This document shows positions 6,258-8,277 of a stretch of DNA of 8,277 bases, one piece after another. The stretch comes from Burkholderiales bacterium. GTDB lineage: Bacteria; Pseudomonadota; Gammaproteobacteria; Burkholderiales; Burkholderiaceae_C. Below the pieces are notes generated by a model. The model saw only the letters and a program-made list of their open reading frames with translations. It did not search any database and was not told the origin of the DNA. The stretch lies in assembly GCA_025352345.1 (NCBI GenBank), contig JANXTP010000441.1:1-8277 (forward strand), written 5' to 3'. Every line of letters begins with the position of its first letter. The first letter of the stretch is position 1. Position numbers and translations under genes: made by a program.

Positions 6258-7251
6258 TGCTTGCTCCCAGCCAGCCCGTGTTCGAGCTGGTCAACAGTTG
6301 ATCGACCTTCAGCGCATAGCGCCCATTCGCGATGCCGTAATGGCACTCCAGCACCGGCACACCAGAAATCTTCGCCTCGATGCCCGGCTGCAGGTCCAGT
6401 TCGATGAAGTCACCGGCCTTGAACGACAGCAGCTGTTCGACAGTGGCCGGCGCGGTGGCGAGTTCGGCCACCAGTTCCACGTCGGCGGACTTGATCTGCT
6501 CTTTCAGCAAGTTGACCCAGCGGCGGTCGGGCTCGGCACTGTCGCCTTGCATCGTTGAATACAGCACGTCACGGATCGGCTCCAGCGTCGAATACGGAAT
6601 GCAGAAGTGGATCGTGCCGGTTGAATCGCCGATCTCCAGCGTGAACGAGGTCGCCACCATGATCTCGCTGGGGGTGGCGATGTTCGCGAACTGCGGCTGC
6701 ATTTCCGAGCGCTGGTATTCGAGCTCCAGCGGGTAGATGCCGACCCAGGCCTTCTTGTATTCGGCGGTGATCACCTCGACCAGCCGCGTGATGATGCGCA
6801 GCTCGGTCGGCGAAAAATCACGCCCCTCGATGCGTGTGTGGTACTTGCCCGCGCCGCCGAACAGCGCATCGATCACCGCGAACACCAGTGTCGGGTCGCA
6901 GACAATCAACCCGCTGCCACGCAGCGGCTTGACGCTGACGATGTTGAAGTTGGTCGGCACGACGATCTCGCGCAGGAAGGCGCTGTACTTCTGCACCTTG
7001 ATGCCGCCGATCGACACCTCGGGGCTCTTGCGGATGAAGTTGAACAGGCCGATACGGATGTTGCGGGCGAAGCGCTCGCTGATGATCTCCATCGTCGGCA
7101 TGCGGCCGCGAACGATGCGCTCCTGGCTGGCGATGTCGTAGTCGCGGATGCCACCCGAGGGCACGTCCTCGGCTTCGAGCTTCTGGCTTTCGCCGGTGAT
7201 GCCCTGCAACAGGGCATCGACTTCGTCTTGCGACAGGATCTGCTGATTCAT
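6250..7251 (-). CDS. fliM: Flagellar motor switch protein FliM
   Basis: FliM is the C-ring protein that binds phosphorylated CheY and, through FliG, sets the direction of flagellar rotation. From the ATG at 7251 it has 333 residues, the family norm. The N-terminal CheY-binding motif ILSQDEVDALLQ is at 5-16. The middle domain (about 45-230) contains the FliG-interacting GGxG motif as FGGAG at 131-135. The C-terminal SpoA domain that partners FliN covers about 255-325. The frame stays open 35 codons upstream, but that extension is Arg/Ser-rich, overlaps fliL and destroys the canonical N-terminus, so I reject it. The start lies 13 bases after the fliL stop without a strong Shine-Dalgarno sequence. 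The CheY-binding motif implies that a chemotaxis system exists elsewhere in the genome. Confidence 0.97.
   Translation of the reverse strand: MNQQILSQDEVDALLQGITGESQKLEAEDVPSGGIRDYDIASQERIVRGRMPTMEIISERFARNIRIGLFNFIRKSPEVSIGGIKVQKYSAFLREIVVPTNFNIVSVKPLRGSGLIVCDPTLVFAVIDALFGGAGKYHTRIEGRDFSPTELRIITRLVEVITAEYKKAWVGIYPLELEYQRSEMQPQFANIATPSEIMVATSFTLEIGDSTGTIHFCIPYSTLEPIRDVLYSTMQGDSAEPDRRWVNLLKEQIKSADVELVAELATAPATVEQLLSFKAGDFIELDLQPGIEAKISGVPVLECHYGIANGRYALKVDQLLTSSNTGWLGASNV
6264..6268 (-). promoter_or_regulatory. Ribosome binding site of fliN
   Basis: Minus-strand GGGAG lies 6 bases before the fliN ATG, inside the 3' end of fliM, and confirms the 8-base fliM/fliN overlap. Confidence 0.6.
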
Positions 7252-7264
7252 GAGGGCTGCGCGC

Positions 7265-7897
7265 TCACTGAATGATGAAGCTGGAGAAGTTGACGCTGAC
7301 GATCGGGTTGTGCTCGACCGGCTTCTTCTTTTTCTTCTTCGGTTTGTCGGCGCCATCGGCCGAGGTACTCGGCTCCGCCGCCGGCGTGTCAGCCACGATG
7401 TTGATGCCCATCGGGCGCACCGACTCGCGCATGATTTCGGCCGCGAGCAGTTCCTTGCCGCTGCGCTCCAGCAGTTCAGCCGAGGTCTTGTGGGCCAGCA
7501 CCATCAGGATGCCGTTGCGCACGGCCGGCAGGTAGAGCTTCAGTTCGTCGGCGACATGCGCGTCGTCCACCTGCAAGGTGACGCCGATCTGCGCGAAACG
7601 CTCTGCATCGCGGTCGGCCAGGTTGACGACGAACGGGTCCAGCGCCACGAACACTGGCGGCACCTTGTGCTCGTCCTTCTTCGCGTGCTCTTCCTTGGCC
7701 ACGGGCGCGTCGCCATCCTCGGCGTCCGCCGCGGCTTCGGCTGCTGCCTTCTGCTTGAGCATGTAGGCCGCGACACCACCACCGATCAGCAGCACCGCCA
7801 GCACCGCCGCGATGATGATGATCAGCTTCTTCTTGCCCTTCTTCGGCACGACGACTTCGGCATCGACAACAGGGGGGGCAGCGGCGGCAGTGGCCAT
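7265..7897 (-). CDS. fliL: Flagellar basal body-associated protein FliL
   Basis: FliL is an inner-membrane protein next to the stator units; it supports torque and swarming in several bacteria. The protein has 210 residues, longer than E. coli FliL. The order is: a short cytoplasmic N-terminus with a KKGKKK patch (19-24), one transmembrane helix (about 25-46), a charged Ala/Lys/Glu linker (about 48-79), and the periplasmic FliL domain (about 81-168), with VALDPFVVNLAD, RFAQIGVTLQV and the helix before SVRPMGINIV. A low-complexity stretch at about 169-196, with six consecutive lysines at 187-192, interrupts the domain before its last strand. The protein ends NPIVSVNFSSFIIQ, matching the conserved FliL C-terminus. 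The ATG at 7897 has a strong GAAGGA ribosome binding site. It is the first gene of the visible operon. Confidence 0.95.
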   Translation of the reverse strand: MATAAAAPPVVDAEVVVPKKGKKKLIIIIAAVLAVLLIGGGVAAYMLKQKAAAEAAADAEDGDAPVAKEEHAKKDEHKVPPVFVALDPFVVNLADRDAERFAQIGVTLQVDDAHVADELKLYLPAVRNGILMVLAHKTSAELLERSGKELLAAEIMRESVRPMGINIVADTPAAEPSTSADGADKPKKKKKKPVEHNPIVSVNFSSFIIQ

Positions 7898-7903
7898 GAC
7901 GGA

Positions 7904-7909
7904 TCCTTC
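7904..7909 (-). promoter_or_regulatory. Strong ribosome binding site of fliL
   Basis: Minus-strand GAAGGA ends 6 bases before the fliL ATG. It is the best Shine-Dalgarno match in the flagellar operon, as expected for the leading gene. Confidence 0.75.
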
Positions 7910-7958
7910 AGATAAGAGTCTCAGGTCGGTGGCGCCCTGTGGAGGGGCCGCACGCCGA

Positions 7959-7980
7959 CGTTCAAATCATTATCAAAACG
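7959..7980 (-). promoter_or_regulatory. AT-rich patch upstream of fliL, possible promoter or activator site
   Basis: This 22-base patch stands out from its GC-rich surroundings. On the minus strand it contains GATAAT (7969-7974), a 5-of-6 match to the sigma-70 -10 hexamer, which would start transcription about 65 bases before the fliL ATG. No acceptable -35 box is found 16-18 bases upstream. The patch starts CGTT and ends AACG with partial dyad symmetry, so it could be bound by an activator. No sigma-28 or sigma-54 promoter was found here. Confidence 0.3.
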
Positions 7981-8120
7981 GGCCGTCGGAGCGAAGCGTC
8001 GATAAGGGACGGAAAGAGGGGGGAATTGAGGCTTGCGTTTGGCTGCGCCAGGCTGGGTCCTTTGTCCTGACGGACGGGGTTTGCCTTGCTGGCACTGCGT
8101 CGGGTCCCGCCCCGGCTGCC

Positions 8121-8171
8121 GAGTAACTTTCATTTGCGGGCCCAAATGAAAGTCACCAAAGCAAAGGGCCT
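8121..8171. repeat. Intergenic palindromic repeat element (core)
   Basis: ACTTTCATTTG (8126-8136) and CAAATGAAAGT (8143-8153) are a perfect 11-bp inverted repeat around a 6-base loop, followed by CACCAAAGCAAAGGGCC. From memory, sequences of the form AACTTTC-TTTG...CAAA-GAAAGT-ACCAAAG-AA-GGGC recur in intergenic DNA of Burkholderiales and Xanthomonadales, and a larger unit often extends to both sides. The flanks at about 8040-8120 and 8172-8277 may belong to it, but I cannot set boundaries. On either strand the hairpin could act as a transcription terminator or mRNA end. Identity as a multi-copy repeat must be confirmed in the genome. Confidence 0.55.
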
Positions 8172-8277
8172 CAACACCAGCCCATTTGATCGGCTCGCTT
8201 CGGCTGGCCGCCCACTTCAACGGCTCTGGCCCGAGAACACTCTCCGAACTACTTCAGCGGTTACCTCGCTCAGGTTC

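Larger units (their letters stand above)
7898..8277. other. Gene-free region upstream of fliL
   Basis: I see no credible gene in these 380 bases. The stretch holds the fliL ribosome binding site, the AT-rich patch at 7959-7980 and the palindromic repeat at 8121-8171. Open frames here have no recognisable domain, and the longest (99 residues, minus strand) is mostly a translation of the repeat. The remaining sequence (about 7981-8120 and 8172-8277) shows only short imperfect inverted repeats. In related operons fliK or another flagellar gene normally lies upstream of fliL; it is not reached in this window. Confidence 0.6.

Noticed and set aside
7252..7356. FliM extended 35 codons upstream
   Set aside because: The extension overlaps fliL, is Arg/Ser-rich, and would bury the CheY-binding motif that normally lies at the very N-terminus.
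7998..8006. GTCGATAA-like sigma-28 -10 box on the + strand
   Set aside because: It matches the -10 consensus in 7 of 8 bases, but no TAAA lies 15 bases upstream, and it points away from fliL with no gene downstream.
8089..8096. TGGCAC as part of a sigma-54 promoter
   Set aside because: No TTGC follows at the required spacing, and no gene lies downstream on that strand within the window.
7812..8126. 104-residue + strand open frame over the fliL start region
   Set aside because: It begins antisense to fliL, has no recognisable motif, and continues into the non-coding region.
7921..8220. 99-residue minus-strand open frame upstream of fliL
   Set aside because: It crosses the palindromic repeat, has no domain or hydrophobic pattern, and reads like the spurious peptides produced by this repeat.

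Overview
The window is GC-rich DNA whose gene content and protein sequences point to a betaproteobacterium, most likely a Burkholderiales member of the Leptothrix/Rubrivivax/Comamonadaceae type. This placement is an inference from protein character, from the fused LivM-LivG transporter and from an intergenic palindrome that I recall from that group. No database search was possible.

Layout. On the + strand, bases 1-2122 hold the end of a branched-chain amino acid (Liv/HAAT) ABC transporter operon: a permease-ATPase fusion (livM-livG, 5' end cut off by the window) followed by livF. A 200-base gap (2123-2322) carries a good sigma-54 type -24/-12 promoter and a cluster of GCACCA half-sites, and leads into an ammonium channel gene (amtB, 2323-3525). 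amtB converges on a seven-gene minus-strand flagellar operon, read in the order fliL-fliM-fliN-fliO-fliP-fliQ-fliR (7897 down to 3568). A stem-loop covering the fliR stop separates the two. Upstream of fliL, 7898-8277 has no convincing gene. It holds the fliL ribosome binding site, an AT-rich patch that may be the promoter, and an intergenic palindromic repeat.

How the genes work together. The + strand genes import nitrogen-containing nutrients: the Liv transporter takes up branched-chain or related amino acids with a binding protein encoded elsewhere, and AmtB conducts ammonium. The amtB promoter architecture suggests control by nitrogen limitation through RpoN and probably NtrC. The minus-strand genes build the flagellar C-ring switch (FliM, FliN), a stator/motor-associated protein (FliL) and the membrane export gate (FliO, FliP, FliQ, FliR). 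They are tightly packed, with gaps of 9-25 bases and two overlaps, which fits one transcript with translational coupling.

Novelty. I see no undescribed biological system here. The genes belong to well-known families and look intact apart from the truncated livM end. The points worth a second look are the amtB control region, a predicted two-helix insertion in the LivM half of the fusion, a perfect GC-rich hairpin embedded in the fliP signal-peptide coding region, a lysine-rich insertion in FliL, and the repeat upstream of fliL.
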